Of a DNA stretch of 6,295 nt, positions 5,745 through 6,295 are shown one piece after another. Every line of letters starts with the position of its first letter. Position 1 is the stretch's first letter. The translations under genes were made by a program, and so were the position numbers. The notes beneath the pieces were generated by a model, which made no database searches, was not told the DNA's origin, and worked only from the letters and a program-made list of their open reading frames with translations. The DNA is taken from contig SDWK01000588.1 in NCBI GenBank assembly GCA_004195335.1, positions 1 to 6,295 on the forward strand. Direction: 5' to 3'. The DNA comes from Shewanella sp. (GTDB taxonomy: Bacteria > Pseudomonadota > Gammaproteobacteria > Enterobacterales > Shewanellaceae).

Positions 5745-6295
5745 ATGGGCATTAAAGTTCTTGTTGTTGACGATTCCAGTTTTTTTCGTCGAAGGGTAAG
5801 TGAAATTGTCACTAAAGATCCAGAATTAGAGGTAATTGGTACCGCTTCCAATGGTTTGGAAGCGGTAAAAATGGCGGCAGAACTTAAGCCCCAAGTGATC
5901 ACTATGGATATCGAGATGCCCGTAATGGATGGCATTAGTGCCGTTCGTGAAATTATGGCCAAGACACCGACGCCAATCTTGATGTTTTCTTCATTGACTC
6001 AAGATGGAGCGAAGGCGACACTTGACGCGTTAGAAGCTGGAGCGCTCGATTTTCTTCCTAAACGCTTTGAAGACATTGCGACCAATAAAGATGACGCTAT
6101 TCTCTTACTGCAACAGAGAATTAAAGCACTTGGGCGTAGACGAGTTTATCGACCTATAACCCGCTCTACGACACCGACGCCTGCTAAATCGACTAAAACG
6201 CCGACATCACCTCAGATCACGCGTTCGGTGACCCCCGCTCCGGCTCCTGTAAGAGGAACCGCTGTCAAAAGGGCATCGGGTAAAAAATATAAGTT
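5745..6295 (+). CDS. cheB: CheB, chemotaxis protein-glutamate methylesterase (3' partial)
   Basis: CheB removes methyl groups from chemoreceptors (and deamidates some receptor glutamines) when phosphorylated by CheA, giving adaptation. The first 183 codons are present and the frame runs off the window end. Residues 1-125 form the receiver domain: D9 D10, phospho-acceptor D55 ([10 protein letters not shown]), S82/S83 at the Thr/Ser site, K106 in FLPK, and the CheB-typical [15 protein letters not shown]. From about 133 onward there is a Thr/Pro/Lys/Arg-rich linker. The methylesterase domain, with its Ser-His-Asp triad, would lie beyond the window. The start ATG 5745 is fixed by an in-frame TGA immediately upstream (5742-5744), with AGGA at 5735-5738 and a 6-nt spacer. 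Position after cheA and the receiver wording argue against another response regulator. Confidence 0.95.
   Translation, partial: MGIKVLVVDDSSFFRRRVSEIVTKDPELEVIGTASNGLEAVKMAAELKPQVITMDIEMPVMDGISAVREIMAKTPTPILMFSSLTQDGAKATLDALEAGALDFLPKRFEDIATNKDDAILLLQQRIKALGRRRVYRPITRSTTPTPAKSTKTPTSPQITRSVTPAPAPVRGTAVKRASGKKYK

Noticed and set aside
5696..5962. 88-residue minus-strand frame across the cheA-cheB junction
   Set aside because: It is antisense to the conserved CheB receiver domain and resembles nothing; the plus-strand cheB frame with its D9, D10, D55 and K106 explains the sequence.

Overview
The window is a stretch of a polar-flagellum and chemotaxis gene cluster from a gammaproteobacterium. 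All genes are on the + strand, in the order flhF (5' end missing) - flhG - fliA - cheY - cheZ - cheA - cheB (3' end missing). This order is the one known from polarly flagellated gammaproteobacteria such as Shewanella, Vibrio and Pseudomonas. The wording of the proteins (FlhG beginning near DQASGLR, a TTG-started CheY, a CheA without a normal P2 domain) and a palindromic intergenic repeat with CCCAAGCTACCTCAGGATGC-type arms make Shewanella or a close relative my best guess. That assignment comes from memory of the families, not from a search.

Layout: 2-712 is the C-terminal GTPase half of FlhF. 717-1598 is FlhG, the MinD-like ATPase that limits flagellar number. 1591-2310 is FliA (sigma-28) and overlaps flhG by 8 nt. 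The only real gap, 2311-2406, holds a 59-nt imperfect inverted repeat, a possible weak sigma-70-like promoter, and a small perfect palindrome that contains the cheY ribosome binding site. 2407-2790 is CheY, 2804-3541 CheZ, 3557-5719 CheA, and 5745 to the window end is CheB (receiver domain plus linker; the methylesterase domain lies outside). Apart from the fliA-cheY gap, spacings are from an 8-nt overlap to 25 nt, as in a single transcription unit.

How the genes work together: FlhF and FlhG set the place and number of flagella at the pole. FliA directs RNA polymerase to late flagellar and chemotaxis promoters. CheA autophosphorylates in receptor arrays and passes phosphate to CheY (motor control) and CheB (receptor adaptation). 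CheZ removes phosphate from CheY-P.

I do not see an undescribed system; this is a conserved core locus. The part most worth attention is inside CheA. Where the usual CheY-binding P2 domain would be, there are three copies of an acidic helix-like motif (DDEFExLLDELHG). The motif resembles both the C-terminal tail of the CheZ encoded next door (DEVDDLLSSLGF) and the N-terminal CheY-binding motif of FliM (SQDEIDALLHG). I propose that these are tandem CheY docking motifs.
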